Counted from the first letter of the stretch, positions 1-7,371 are shown. The stretch is DNA of 12,060 bases from Spirochaetaceae bacterium (GCA_031265635.1 JAISCK010000138.1:1-12060); one strand, 5' to 3'. Made by a program: numbers and translations. The notes: generated by a model not told the origin, from the sequence alone.

Positions 1-126
1 GGAGCGCGTCCCGGTAAGTTCCAGGGCCTTCCCCGCCCAGAGGGACGAGGCTGTTTCGGAAGGAAACACAAAGCGGCTTTTTTGGTTTTTGATTTCTCTT
101 TCAAGTATGTCCGTAACAACTCTCAC
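1..126 (-). CDS. 5' end of an unidentified gene, possibly an AddB-like PD-(D/E)XK nuclease (partial)
   Basis: A minus-strand frame stays open from a GTG at 126-124 to the window edge, giving 42 codons. The peptide begins MRVVTDILEREIKNQ and continues with a FVFPSE stretch near residues 19-24, followed by SSLWAGKALELTG. The start is well bounded, because an in-frame TGA lies at 141-139 and no other usual start codon falls between. I see no clear Shine-Dalgarno sequence; a weak TACACT (138-133) lies 6 bp upstream. From memory, a short helix followed by an FVFP-S-x-x-A pattern resembles the N-terminus of spirochaetal AddB-like PD-(D/E)XK nucleases, where it would open a helicase-like fold. That identification is a recollection and cannot be tested on 42 residues. 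The residues look protein-like and the strand matches the upstream operon, but 109 bp with two hairpins separate this gene from the DUF58 stop, so it may be a separate unit. Confidence 0.5.
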   Translation of the reverse strand, partial: MRVVTDILEREIKNQKSRFVFPSETASSLWAGKALELTGTRS

Positions 127-186
127 CGGACGAGTGTATCACGGAGGGAAACGGAGGAACAGTATGCGGGTCAGGTTGCCGGCGAC

Positions 187-202
187 GCGGCAAGGATGCC
201 GC
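187..202. repeat. Short stem-loop downstream of the DUF58 gene
   Basis: GCGGCA (187-192) and TGCCGC (197-202) are perfectly complementary around the loop AGGA. On the plus strand the sequence TGTTTCC follows. On the minus strand, the direction of the neighbouring genes, no T-run follows. It lies just beyond a stronger hairpin at 213-235 and may act with it as a 3'-end stabiliser or a weak terminator. It is not a canonical rho-independent terminator. Confidence 0.45.
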
Positions 203-212
203 TGTTTCCATT

Positions 213-235
213 GCTCTCCGCCTCCGGCGGAGAGC
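213..235 (-). terminator. Strong hairpin abutting the DUF58 stop codon; possible 3'-end element
   Basis: GCTCTCCGCC (213-222) pairs perfectly with GGCGGAGAGC (226-235) around the loop TCC, giving a 10-bp GC-rich stem. The last stem base touches the TAG stop of the DUF58 gene (238-236) without a spacer. In the minus direction the following bases read AATGGAAACAG, so the U-tract of an intrinsic terminator is missing. It probably marks the end of the operon, as a terminator assisted by other factors or as protection against 3' exonucleases. Its position against the stop codon could also affect ribosome release. Structure is certain from the sequence; function is inferred. Confidence 0.5.
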
Positions 236-1561
236 CTAGAGTTCGCCTGAGCGTTTGATGCGGAGATAGCGGTTTATCAGGGCCGGGGAAAGGCCCGCGG
301 CGGAGCTTTCCAGCGTATGGACCCCCAGGTGTTCCCAGGTTTTGTAAAGCTGCCTGCGCGAGTACAGGTAGGAATAGGCCGCGGCTTTGACATAGCTGTC
401 TTCGGTCCCGCCGGGTTTCTGCCTGGCAAGTTCTTCGGCTTCTTTCTCCCTGAGACTTACGGTGAGGAGGAGATGCCGGCGCTTGACCCGGGGAAGTATC
501 CACGAAAGGGACTCGCCGTCTTCTTCGCGGAAATTGCTGATGAGGATGATGAAGCTGCGGCGGTTAAGCCTGGCGATGGCCTGTTCCAGGGCGGAAAAGG
601 GCGAGGAGGGCAGGGGCGCGCTCTTGAGATCGTAGAGTTCGTTTATAAGGGCGCTGAGGGCGCTTACGCCCTTGTGGGGCGGCAGCCAGTGGTCGCCGTT
701 GCCGAAAACCCCCAGCGCTACCGAGTCTCCGTGTTTCAGGGCCACATACGAAAGGAGCAGCGCGGCGTTGATGGCGCTGTCAAACTGCGTATAGTCTCCT
801 TCCTGACGGTGGAGCCTGTAGCCCGAATCAATAAGGAGAAGAATCTGCTGGTCCCTTTCTTCCTGGTATTCCCTGACTATGGGTTTAAGGCGGCGGCTTG
901 TGGCCCGCCAGTCTATGTCCTTCACCGGGTCCCCGATCTGGTATTCCCTGAGCCCCTGAAAATCAAGGCCCTGGCCGCGCATCCGTATGCTTTTAAGGCC
1001 GGTGCGTTCAAGAAGGCCCCGCAGGTCCTGGCCGCCGAGGATTTTCTTAAAGTCGGGATAGGTCCTGCCCCTGCCTGGGGTGTCATGGACCGCCTTGTAG
1101 CGCCAGAAACGGAGGGGCGAACCCAGCAAAAGATGTATGCCGCCGAACTCCCACGCGCCCCTTTCGGAAGGTATCAGGGTATATTCAAAGACTATGGCGC
1201 CGTTGTTTTTCAGCGCCCCGGCGTCAAGCCGTACCGGCATCAGGTCCCGCGAAGGCGGGCTCATCGACGGGGGATAGAGATCAAAAATTTGAATTGAAGC
1301 GGGAATGAGGCCCCTGCCTGACGGTCTTATGATGACGCGCACCGGGGAAGGTTTTCCCAGGGCCAGGGTGCTGTTTACTTCCCTTTCGGTACTGAGCCTG
1401 TCGGTGAGGACCATGAGAAACAGGGCGTCCAGGAGAACCAGTACAAAAAGCGCGAGGCCGGAAAGAAACCAGATCAGGGAGAAGAGCGGCGAAAAAAAGG
1501 CCCCCGCGCCGAGGAAGAACCAGAGCAGGGCGGCAAAGAAAAGAACCGGGGCGCTCTTCAT
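236..1561 (-). CDS. DUF58 family protein, MoxR partner with degenerate VWA-like fold
   Basis: This 441-residue protein is the usual partner of a MoxR ATPase and is read as an adaptor or substrate-recognition factor at the membrane. Two hydrophobic segments (about residues 5-26 and 30-52) anchor the N-terminus. A beta-rich region follows to about 160. The DUF58 signature occupies about 200-250: GLREYQIGDPVKDIDWRATS (203-222), then IVREYQEERDQQILLLIDSG (228-247). The strand ending in D245-S-G corresponds to the first metal-site loop of VWA domains, but the DxSxS pattern is not intact, as is common in DUF58 proteins. A Rossmann-like remainder runs to about 370 and a helical tail follows. Its ATG overlaps the moxR stop by four bases (ATGA at 1561-1558), so translation is coupled to the ATPase. 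It is the last gene of the cluster and is followed at once by a hairpin. Family assignment is firm; the biochemical role is inferred. Confidence 0.93.
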   Translation of the reverse strand: MKSAPVLFFAALLWFFLGAGAFFSPLFSLIWFLSGLALFVLVLLDALFLMVLTDRLSTEREVNSTLALGKPSPVRVIIRPSGRGLIPASIQIFDLYPPSMSPPSRDLMPVRLDAGALKNNGAIVFEYTLIPSERGAWEFGGIHLLLGSPLRFWRYKAVHDTPGRGRTYPDFKKILGGQDLRGLLERTGLKSIRMRGQGLDFQGLREYQIGDPVKDIDWRATSRRLKPIVREYQEERDQQILLLIDSGYRLHRQEGDYTQFDSAINAALLLSYVALKHGDSVALGVFGNGDHWLPPHKGVSALSALINELYDLKSAPLPSSPFSALEQAIARLNRRSFIILISNFREEDGESLSWILPRVKRRHLLLTVSLREKEAEELARQKPGGTEDSYVKAAAYSYLYSRRQLYKTWEHLGVHTLESSAAGLSPALINRYLRIKRSGEL

Positions 1562-2532
1562 GTCCTGGGGGCCCCGGTCTTTGCCACAAGGGTTTCTACG
1601 ATGCGGATTTCGGTGTTTCCCTCAAGTTCGCTTTCGGCGGAAAGGGTAAGGCGGTGCGCGAGGACCTGGACAGCCACATCCCTGATGTCGTCGGGAATGA
1701 CAAAGTCCCTTCCGGCAAGCAGGGCGCGGCTTCTTCCGCAGCGTACCAGGGCAAGGCTGCCACGGGGACCGGCGCCCGATTGCAGCGCGGGCGAGTCCCT
1801 GGTGGCGGCGGTAAGGCGTACCGCGTAATCAACGATGGCGGGGTCAACCCGTATGGAAGAACACAATGCCTGGATGGCCATAAAATCAGAAGGACCCATG
1901 ACGGCGTTTATGGCTGCTACCGAAAGTTCCGCGCCGGTCCCGCCCGAAAGTATCCTGGCGACCATTTCCTTTTCTTCATCTTCCGTTGGATAGCTCACCA
2001 GGGCCTTCATGAGGAAGCGGTCTTTCTGGGCGTCGGGCAGGGGATAGGTTCCTTCGTGTTCAAAAGGATTCTCGGTTGCCAGTACCATAAACGGGCTGGG
2101 AAGGGGATGGCCTACCCCGTCGAGTGTTACCTGAAATTCCTGCATGGCCTCAAAGAGCGCCGCCTGGGTCTTTGCCGGGGCCCTGTTGATTTCGTCGGCG
2201 ATAAAGAGATGGGTAAACACCGGCCCCTTTCTGGTAACAAAGTCGCCGCTTGCCGCGTTGAGCATGATGTTCCCGGTAATGTCGCTGGGCATGAGATCGG
2301 GGGTAAACTGGACCCGTTTGGACTCGCCGCCTATGGCGCGGGCTATGGAACGGACCAGGAGGGTTTTGCCCAGGCCGGGAACGCCTTCCACAAGCACATG
2401 GCCTCCGGCAAGGAGACTGGTGAGCAGACAGTCAACCAGTTTTTCCTGGCCGATAAAAGCCCTGGCTATTTCCGTTTTGACAGCGGCAACCGCGGCGGCG
2501 GCGCTTTCGATGGTGTAGTTGCTTTCGTTCAT
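1558..2532 (-). CDS. moxR: MoxR family AAA+ ATPase
   Basis: This 324-residue cytosolic AAA+ ATPase is of normal length for the MoxR family and uses ATP hydrolysis to remodel or mature partner proteins. Visible motifs are Walker A GVPGLGKT (50-57), the FTPDLMPSDITG stretch (76-87), Walker B LFIADEINRAP (109-119) with D113 and E114, sensor 1 ATENP (152-156), an arginine-finger region YPLPDAQKDRF (163-173) and a sensor-2 arginine in GAGPRGSLAL (253-262). All catalytic residues appear intact. The start is supported by GGAG five bases before the ATG. That ATG overlaps the stop of the DUF4350 gene (ATGA, 2532-2529), and its own stop overlaps the DUF58 start. The neighbours place it in the common MoxR-DUF58 arrangement with several membrane proteins. 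The assembly or protein it acts on in this organism cannot be told from sequence. Confidence 0.96.
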   Translation of the reverse strand: MNESNYTIESAAAAVAAVKTEIARAFIGQEKLVDCLLTSLLAGGHVLVEGVPGLGKTLLVRSIARAIGGESKRVQFTPDLMPSDITGNIMLNAASGDFVTRKGPVFTHLFIADEINRAPAKTQAALFEAMQEFQVTLDGVGHPLPSPFMVLATENPFEHEGTYPLPDAQKDRFLMKALVSYPTEDEEKEMVARILSGGTGAELSVAAINAVMGPSDFMAIQALCSSIRVDPAIVDYAVRLTAATRDSPALQSGAGPRGSLALVRCGRSRALLAGRDFVIPDDIRDVAVQVLAHRLTLSAESELEGNTEIRIVETLVAKTGAPRT

Positions 2533-3710
2533 AATCGCTCCAGTATGGCATGGACAGTTTCCATTACCCTGACAAAATCTCCGGGCCGTAAAGGGCCGCT
2601 CTGCCGGGGATCAAAAAGTTCATCGACCCTAGTATGGTCTATCCCGCACAGTTCGGCCAGGGCGCGGCGGGAGGCTTCGCCTGGGTTTTCGTTACCGGCC
2701 TCCGTTTTTTTTGCCAGGCGCTGTTTAATGGTTTCCCGGTAGGGTTCAATATAGGAATCAAGGGCGCCGTAACGCCTTAAAAAACGGGCCTCCGCCAGAA
2801 AGCGTTCCCCTATGGGTTTTCCCGGCTGCCCCGGTGGTTCAAAGAGCCGCCCGAACACGGGAACAATCATCCAGAATCCAACGGCCAGAACCACGGCAAG
2901 GGAAAGCAGGGGAGGAAGTATCCTGCCGCTCCCGGCCAGTCTGCCCCAGAAGCCGGGCTGGGGCTTTCTGCCCCGTATAAAAAGTATGCCCTTCCCTTCG
3001 CTGTCCTCCGCTCCGGTAAGACGCCAGGCAAGGCGGGCGTTAGGTGTATGCCCAAGGTTGAAATTCATCATGAATACCGGAGAGCCGAAAAGGGTAACTG
3101 AACCGTCTCCCATGGTTACGGTAACAAGCCGTATATCGCCCCTGCTGTCGCTCATGGAAAAGCACTCCGGGGGAAGTTCCTTTGGATCGAAGCTAATCGC
3201 GTGATCAAAATAGGGCCTGAGCGGCGCGGTCGTATCCTCGTCTTCCGGCGCGGCCTTTGCCCCGCCGTTTCCTTTTGGTACGGCCTTTGCCTCAGCGCCG
3301 AAGAACTGGGCCGCGCCAATACCTAAGTCCCCGAGAAGCAGGTCCATGCCTTCGGAATACTCTTTGTTCCATTCCTGGTCCAGGGCGATAAGCAGGCGGC
3401 CCCCCCGTTCTACCCAGGGTTTTAACATTGCATAATCCGGTCCGGTCCAGGAGAAAAACGAAGCCTGCACATACACGGTTCCTTCCCCGGCCTGGGGGAT
3501 GGTAGAGGCGTCCGGGCGGGTTTCGGTACGCACCGGATGACCGGTACGGTTAAGCCAGCGCTCCAGGGCAAGGAAATCATTTTCCAATGCCAGGGAAGAA
3601 GGCGGCGCGAATTTTTTCTTCGGCACTATTTCGAGAAAGATAAAGGCCAGTATGGCCGTAAGCGCGATGAGGCTTGCTACGGCGATAAGGATAGAAAAGG
3701 ATTTATGCAC
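2529..3710 (-). CDS. DUF4350 domain membrane protein of the MoxR cluster
   Basis: From the GTG at 3710 this gives 393 residues. One N-terminal membrane segment (about 5-28) is followed by an extracytoplasmic domain of about 230 residues, a second segment (about 264-285, rich in L, A and V) and a cytosolic tail of about 105 residues. The DUF4350 character is seen in the N-terminal half: the lone-strand GTVYVQASFFSWTGPDY (77-93), then VERGGRLLIALDQEWN (100-115), with a glutamine amidotransferase-like fold lacking obvious catalytic residues. A Lys/Ala/Glu-rich low-complexity insert sits at about 138-160. An upstream in-frame ATG at 3755 exists, but AGGGG about seven bases before the GTG, and only an 8-bp overlap with the preceding stop, favour 3710. 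Its stop overlaps the moxR ATG. DUF4350 proteins recur beside MoxR, DUF58 and DUF4129 genes; no molecular function is established that I can name. Confidence 0.82.
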   Translation of the reverse strand: MHKSFSILIAVASLIALTAILAFIFLEIVPKKKFAPPSSLALENDFLALERWLNRTGHPVRTETRPDASTIPQAGEGTVYVQASFFSWTGPDYAMLKPWVERGGRLLIALDQEWNKEYSEGMDLLLGDLGIGAAQFFGAEAKAVPKGNGGAKAAPEDEDTTAPLRPYFDHAISFDPKELPPECFSMSDSRGDIRLVTVTMGDGSVTLFGSPVFMMNFNLGHTPNARLAWRLTGAEDSEGKGILFIRGRKPQPGFWGRLAGSGRILPPLLSLAVVLAVGFWMIVPVFGRLFEPPGQPGKPIGERFLAEARFLRRYGALDSYIEPYRETIKQRLAKKTEAGNENPGEASRRALAELCGIDHTRVDELFDPRQSGPLRPGDFVRVMETVHAILERL

Positions 3711-5133
3711 CGGCGGGCCCCTGTATGGAAACGCAGAAAGACAGGGCCTCGTCAAAGCGGCCCGGATCAGGAGTTCTGCCGCCGTAGGCCAGATCTATCC
3801 AAGACTTGAGGAAGCTGTTAAAGGCTTCCGCCTCAGGAAGCTCCCGCGACCTGAGCAGGGCGAGGCAGCCGTACTCGGTGGCGTCCCGCGGAACTATAAA
3901 TTTTTCCCGCTCGCTGAAAGCGGCGAGTATGGCGGCAAAGCAGCGGGCCCAGGCTTCGCGGACAAGGCCCCTGCTCCGGAATTCCCTTGCTTCCCCAAGA
4001 AGAAAGGCGGAACTTTTTTCTTTTTCCGGCGCGGCAAGGGCGGAGCTTTTCCACCCCTTTCTTTTTCCGGGAAAGCTCCCTGTTTTAAGATAACGGTACA
4101 GGCAGAAAACCGGAACCGAGGCGATAGCGGCGGCTGCCAGTGCCCTGATGACTATGCCGAGAAAGCGTCTGATTTTGCCCGGCTCGTAGGGAATAACGGA
4201 GAGACTTTGCCCGGATTCGCTTTGCTTAAACTGTATACTCCAGCTGTCTTCTTCCGTCCCGAAATCAGGGGAAGCAAGTACCGTGTTGAGGGTTTCGAGC
4301 GCGTCTTCTTCGGTGTCCATAGCGGGGGCGGGTGTACGGAGTCCCAGGAGCAGTACCACCAGGACAAAGACTTTGGCAATTCCCGCAAGCGGGGCGGCTT
4401 TGTTTCGCGTTCCCCCGGCAAAGCGCCTGAAATCAAGCTGCAAGTCCCAGCCTTCGGTTTCGAGCCTGCTGTTGAGGTAGATTCCAAAACTCATGCAGAT
4501 ATACAGGCTTTCAACAATAAGAAAATTAATTCCGTTCACGACCGCAAAAAGAACAACACTTACCCCGGAGATCTGGAAGGCCCTGCCCCAGGTATCCATG
4601 TCCGGTATACCGGCAACCATGAAGGCGAATATGATTTCCCCGGCCAGGAGGACATAATTAAGCGCCATGCTGAGAAGGGTTACTGTCAGGCTGAAATCCA
4701 GGCCGCCTGATCCCAGGGCGGCTATGCGTTTTCTCGCCGCCTTTCCCTTGAGTTTTTCGAGTACCCTTACCGGCATGCGGCCTCCCCGCCAGGGGCTGAA
4801 ACGCCGCCACAGGAGGTCTCCGGCAAGACCGGCGCGCAGTGAACTTCCCAGTCCCCGGACAAGGCGGGACAGGGGGGCGTCGCGGTCAAAAAAGCGTACC
4901 GAAATAACATGGAGTATGAGCCGGTCCAGAAGGGGCTTAAACCACCAGAGTCCGGGAAAAACCAGGGGGAAAAAATTCCGGGGAACAAAGCAGAGGGCCG
5001 TAACAATAAGCGCGTAGGGCAGGGCAAAGAAAAGCAGCAGCGCTCCGGTATCGCGCCGCCAGAGCAGAAGGCCGGAATCAGAGGCTTCCCAGCCGCTTCT
5101 TTTGCGCAGGCGCAGAAAATCTCCGTCAGCCAC
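3703..5133 (-). CDS. Multi-pass membrane protein with C-terminal DUF4129-type domain
   Basis: This 476-residue protein starts at GTG 5133, with a GGAAGG stretch upstream, and overlaps the SpoIIM stop by 8 bp. Several hydrophobic segments lie in the first half (about 29-50, 54-78, 148-174, 188-220, 250-266). The last of these, followed by TPAPAMDTEEDALE, reads like an internal signal-type segment opening an acidic extracytoplasmic loop (about 267-322). A further segment spans about 324-346. The cytosolic tail (about 375-465) matches the DUF4129 pattern: LLGEAREFRSRGLVREAWAR (378-397), then EREKFIVPRDATEYG (408-422) and a final WIDLAYGGRTPDPGRFDEA (445-463). A SRLETEGWDLQLDFR motif (222-236) after the membrane core is typical of membrane proteins in such clusters. 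Its position between SpoIIM and DUF4350 genes agrees with this. Function is unknown; a membrane scaffold with a cytosolic docking domain is a reasonable guess. Confidence 0.8.
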   Translation of the reverse strand: MADGDFLRLRKRSGWEASDSGLLLWRRDTGALLLFFALPYALIVTALCFVPRNFFPLVFPGLWWFKPLLDRLILHVISVRFFDRDAPLSRLVRGLGSSLRAGLAGDLLWRRFSPWRGGRMPVRVLEKLKGKAARKRIAALGSGGLDFSLTVTLLSMALNYVLLAGEIIFAFMVAGIPDMDTWGRAFQISGVSVVLFAVVNGINFLIVESLYICMSFGIYLNSRLETEGWDLQLDFRRFAGGTRNKAAPLAGIAKVFVLVVLLLGLRTPAPAMDTEEDALETLNTVLASPDFGTEEDSWSIQFKQSESGQSLSVIPYEPGKIRRFLGIVIRALAAAAIASVPVFCLYRYLKTGSFPGKRKGWKSSALAAPEKEKSSAFLLGEAREFRSRGLVREAWARCFAAILAAFSEREKFIVPRDATEYGCLALLRSRELPEAEAFNSFLKSWIDLAYGGRTPDPGRFDEALSFCVSIQGPAGA

Positions 5134-6091
5134 GGGTCCGCTTCCTTCCCGAAAAAATAAAATAGGCGAAAAGCAGAATCCAGTTTGCCGCCCCGGCGCC
5201 GTATTTTACCTGGACCGGAATGGTATGCCTGGAAGACCAGAAAGCCTCAATGGCGGCGGCGGCGACAAGAAGCAGGGCGCTTCCGCCGATGATGGGAACG
5301 GCTGTTTTTCCCGCCCGCCTGAGACTCGCCGCCCTGGTAAGCCCCTGGGTAACAAAGAGGCGGTAGCCCAGGTAGAGGCCGGCAAAGGCGCTTAAAACTA
5401 CGGCGGTCAGCTCAAAGCTGCTGTGGCCGATGACAAACGAAAAAAAAGTTTCCCGCAATTGCTTGTTTATAATGTGGGCCGTTGCCGCGCCCAAAAACAC
5501 GGCGTTATACATCAGGAAGAAAAGGCTTCCCGCTCCGGCGACTATGCCTCCGGCAAAAGTTCTAAAGGCAATGGAAATATTGTTGTTGATATAATAACCG
5601 AACATATCGGCGTCGGAACTTACATCCCTGGGTTTAAGAAAATGGGAGCTTCCCGGACTGTACATTTCCTCAAGAGCCGACGCCTGGGTTTCTCCCAGTA
5701 TGTCATAGGTGAATTCGGCCTCGTTGACGCACAGGAGCAGGGCGGCCAAACCAACGGCATAAAAAAGAAGGTGGACCGCCGCGATGCCCTTCCAGTGGGA
5801 ACGCACGGCGCCGGGAAAACGGTATACAAGAAAATCAACCAGAGCCCTGGGCGAAAACGACCTCTGCCCGTAGAGCAGCTGGCTGCCTTCAAGGACCAGG
5901 CGGTTAAGGCGCTCTATTATGACAGGGTCAAAGCCGTGGGCCCTTGCGGTGTTGAGGTCCTGGGTCAGCTCGCGGAAAGCCCGGGGAAACCAGACGGAGC
6001 GGGAACGTATGGTCTTGTTTCCGCCGTTGATAAATTCTTCGACCCTGTTCCAGAAAGCCTGCCGTGTCCCGACAAAGTACCGCTGGGTCAT
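5126..6091 (-). CDS. SpoIIM (stage II sporulation protein M) family membrane protein
   Basis: This 321-residue protein has the layout of the SpoIIM family as found outside sporulating bacteria. A helical cytosolic N-terminus (1-95) includes the W-x-x-VEEF start and RFPGAVRSHW (91-100). Membrane segments follow at about 102-121, 169-205, 213-247, 262-281 and 298-315. The family core is clear: YINNNISIAFRTFAGGIVAG (167-186), then FVIGHSSFELTAVVLSAFAG (219-238) with GHS-x-FE, a polar motif inside the membrane. The ATG has GGGAG six bases upstream, and the gene starts two bases after the RDD stop. The host shows no other sporulation gene here, so a sporulation role is not implied. In firmicutes SpoIIM works with a cell-wall hydrolase complex in engulfment; a role in envelope remodelling is an inference from that. 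Confidence 0.9.
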   Translation of the reverse strand: MTQRYFVGTRQAFWNRVEEFINGGNKTIRSRSVWFPRAFRELTQDLNTARAHGFDPVIIERLNRLVLEGSQLLYGQRSFSPRALVDFLVYRFPGAVRSHWKGIAAVHLLFYAVGLAALLLCVNEAEFTYDILGETQASALEEMYSPGSSHFLKPRDVSSDADMFGYYINNNISIAFRTFAGGIVAGAGSLFFLMYNAVFLGAATAHIINKQLRETFFSFVIGHSSFELTAVVLSAFAGLYLGYRLFVTQGLTRAASLRRAGKTAVPIIGGSALLLVAAAAIEAFWSSRHTIPVQVKYGAGAANWILLFAYFIFSGRKRTRG

Positions 6092-6093
6092 GT

Positions 6094-6810
6094 TCAGCTC
6101 CCGCTCAGGGTATGGGCTATGCCGAGAAGATATTCGGCGGTGTTTTCTTCGGGGCCGTCAGGAAGTGACGGAACATATATGCGGGCCAGCTCTTCGGCCC
6201 TGTCGGGACCGAGAAGGGGATAGCGTCCGGCAAAGCTCAGTATGGCCTGTTTTTCTTCATACGAAAGACCGCGTCCGGGGCTGATTTTTTTGAACCTGTC
6301 TATCCAGGCAATATCCGCCCGCCGGGCCGGCGCCTGGGCATTGGCCGTGTACACAACCAGGGTATCGGCGGCCCAGTCTCCAGGCCGCCTGAAACCGGGG
6401 CTTACTGTTACCGAAAAAAGAGCGATATAGTACAGGCCCATGAAATTGTCGGCAAAGCGCAGCAGGTTTCGCAGCAGGGAAGATCCGGGGCCCACAGGCG
6501 ATCCGTCGCTCTGCACTACCCGCAGACCGAGAACGCGCTTTCCTATACTCTGGCCCCTGAACATGATTTCGCAGAACACATGGTAAAACCAGCTTATCAC
6601 AAACCAGAGCAGCATCGTAAACCACCGGCCGGTAAGCGAAGCGACCATGCTGACTCCAAGCCTCACGGCCAGAAGCAGAAAGAACCGGACTACGCTGTCT
6701 ATCCCGCAGGCGGCAACGCGTATTAAAAGCCCCGCCGGGTACAGCGCAAATTCGATGCCCTCGGGCGTCAATACGCTGAAAGAAGTATCCTGGTTCTTCC
6801 CGGACCCCAT
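6094..6810 (-). CDS. RDD family membrane protein
   Basis: From the ATG at 6810 this gives 238 residues. The ATG shares its first base with the stop of the preceding gene (TGATG), which makes it more credible than the upstream ATG at 6900 lying inside that gene. RDD features are the PAGLLIRVAACGIDSVVR stretch (25-42) with R31 and D38, membrane segments at about 38-58 and 64-82, then GQSIGKRVLGLRVVQSDGSP (86-105), and LRNLLRFADNF (113-123) with the second conserved Asp. The C-terminal tail (about 165-238) is soluble and carries SYEEKQAILSFAGRYPLL and RAEELARIYV, a helical extension also met in RDD proteins next to SpoIIM and MoxR genes. RDD proteins are membrane proteins of uncertain role, some proposed as transporters. 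Here it probably forms part of the membrane complex. Confidence 0.9.
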   Translation of the reverse strand: MGSGKNQDTSFSVLTPEGIEFALYPAGLLIRVAACGIDSVVRFFLLLAVRLGVSMVASLTGRWFTMLLWFVISWFYHVFCEIMFRGQSIGKRVLGLRVVQSDGSPVGPGSSLLRNLLRFADNFMGLYYIALFSVTVSPGFRRPGDWAADTLVVYTANAQAPARRADIAWIDRFKKISPGRGLSYEEKQAILSFAGRYPLLGPDRAEELARIYVPSLPDGPEENTAEYLLGIAHTLSGS

Positions 6811-7325
6811 CAGGGAAGCCTGGAACCGATCGCGATACCCGCAAGAACTATGGTCAGCACCGGTATGGCGGCAAGGTAGACAATGGTCATGACGCCGCAA
6901 AACTTCCAGAAGGAGCGGTTGCTTTTAAGGGCTCTCTCAAGCTCGCCTTCCGCGCCGGACTGCACATAATTCCGTATTTGGGAACCGAACCCATAAAGAA
7001 AACGAGACGGAATAACCATGAGCAGCGCTACTATCATGTAAAACAGGGCTATGGCAACAGGGGGAGCGTTGCCAAAAGTCCCTCCGGCGGTAAAACTCCC
7101 CCTGATGACGGTGGGAACCGTAACGCTGAGGATTAAAAATATGATCCCCGCAAGAAAGAGGAAACCGCTGCCGATGAATCCCATGATAGCGAGAAACCGT
7201 ATCCAGGGAGAGGCGTCTTTGAGGTATTTGACCATGGTTTCGGTGATTCCCCCTGAGCCCGTTACCGGGGAAGGGGCGTTAAGGTTTGACCGGGGACTTT
7301 CGTAAGGATTGGCATTATCAGACAT
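6810..7325 (-). CDS. DUF5362 family small membrane protein
   Basis: This 171-residue protein starts at ATG 7325, chosen because AAGGAGA (7337-7331) lies five bases upstream; a further in-frame start at 7364 would overlap the kinase gene and lacks that site. A polar N-terminus holding NPYESPRSNL (6-15) precedes a short amphipathic stretch YLKDASPWIRFLAIMGFI (34-51), which is the recognisable DUF5362 signature. Three or four membrane segments follow (about 43-68, 89-112, 140-166), with a cytosolic-type loop SQIRNYVQSGAEGELERALK (115-134) before the last. The function of DUF5362 is unknown to me. It is the first gene after the kinase and joins the RDD gene by a one-base overlap, so it belongs to the MoxR cluster transcript. 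Confidence 0.82.
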   Translation of the reverse strand: MSDNANPYESPRSNLNAPSPVTGSGGITETMVKYLKDASPWIRFLAIMGFIGSGFLFLAGIIFLILSVTVPTVIRGSFTAGGTFGNAPPVAIALFYMIVALLMVIPSRFLYGFGSQIRNYVQSGAEGELERALKSNRSFWKFCGVMTIVYLAAIPVLTIVLAGIAIGSRLP

Positions 7326-7330
7326 AATTT

Positions 7331-7371
7331 TCTCCTTATCTATTTTTACCTGAAAAACCCTCACCGGTCAA
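7331..7371 (-). promoter_or_regulatory. Possible internal promoter and strong RBS ahead of the DUF5362-MoxR-DUF58 genes
   Basis: Reading the minus strand, TTGACC (7371-7366) is separated by 17 bp from TAAAAA (7348-7343), a fair sigma-70 pair overlapping the end of the kinase gene. AAGGAGA (7337-7331) is an excellent ribosome site for the ATG at 7325. A transcript starting about 7 bp after the -10 box would begin at the ribosome site itself, an uncomfortably short leader, so the promoter is tentative while the ribosome site is firm. If real, the seven membrane/ATPase genes could be expressed apart from the kinase. Confidence 0.4.

Noticed and set aside
213..235. Canonical rho-independent terminator
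   Set aside because: The stem is excellent, but no T-run follows on the minus strand, so it is listed only as a possible 3'-end element.
317..1297. Long plus-strand open frame (326 codons) opposite the DUF58 gene
   Set aside because: It lies entirely antisense to a clear DUF58 gene with conserved motifs, and its translation has no recognisable domain; GC-rich third positions create such shadows.
1654..2742. Long plus-strand open frame (362 codons) opposite the moxR gene
   Set aside because: It is antisense to intact AAA+ motifs, spans a gene boundary and shows low-complexity, Gly/Arg-rich translation without family features.
3652..4710. Plus-strand open frame (352 codons) opposite the DUF4129 and DUF4350 genes
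   Set aside because: It covers the overlap of two well-supported minus-strand genes, and its own translation has no coherent hydrophobic or catalytic pattern.
5126..6091. Evidence for endospore formation from the SpoIIM-type gene
   Set aside because: SpoIIM-family proteins occur widely in non-sporulating bacteria, especially next to RDD and MoxR genes; nothing else here points to sporulation.
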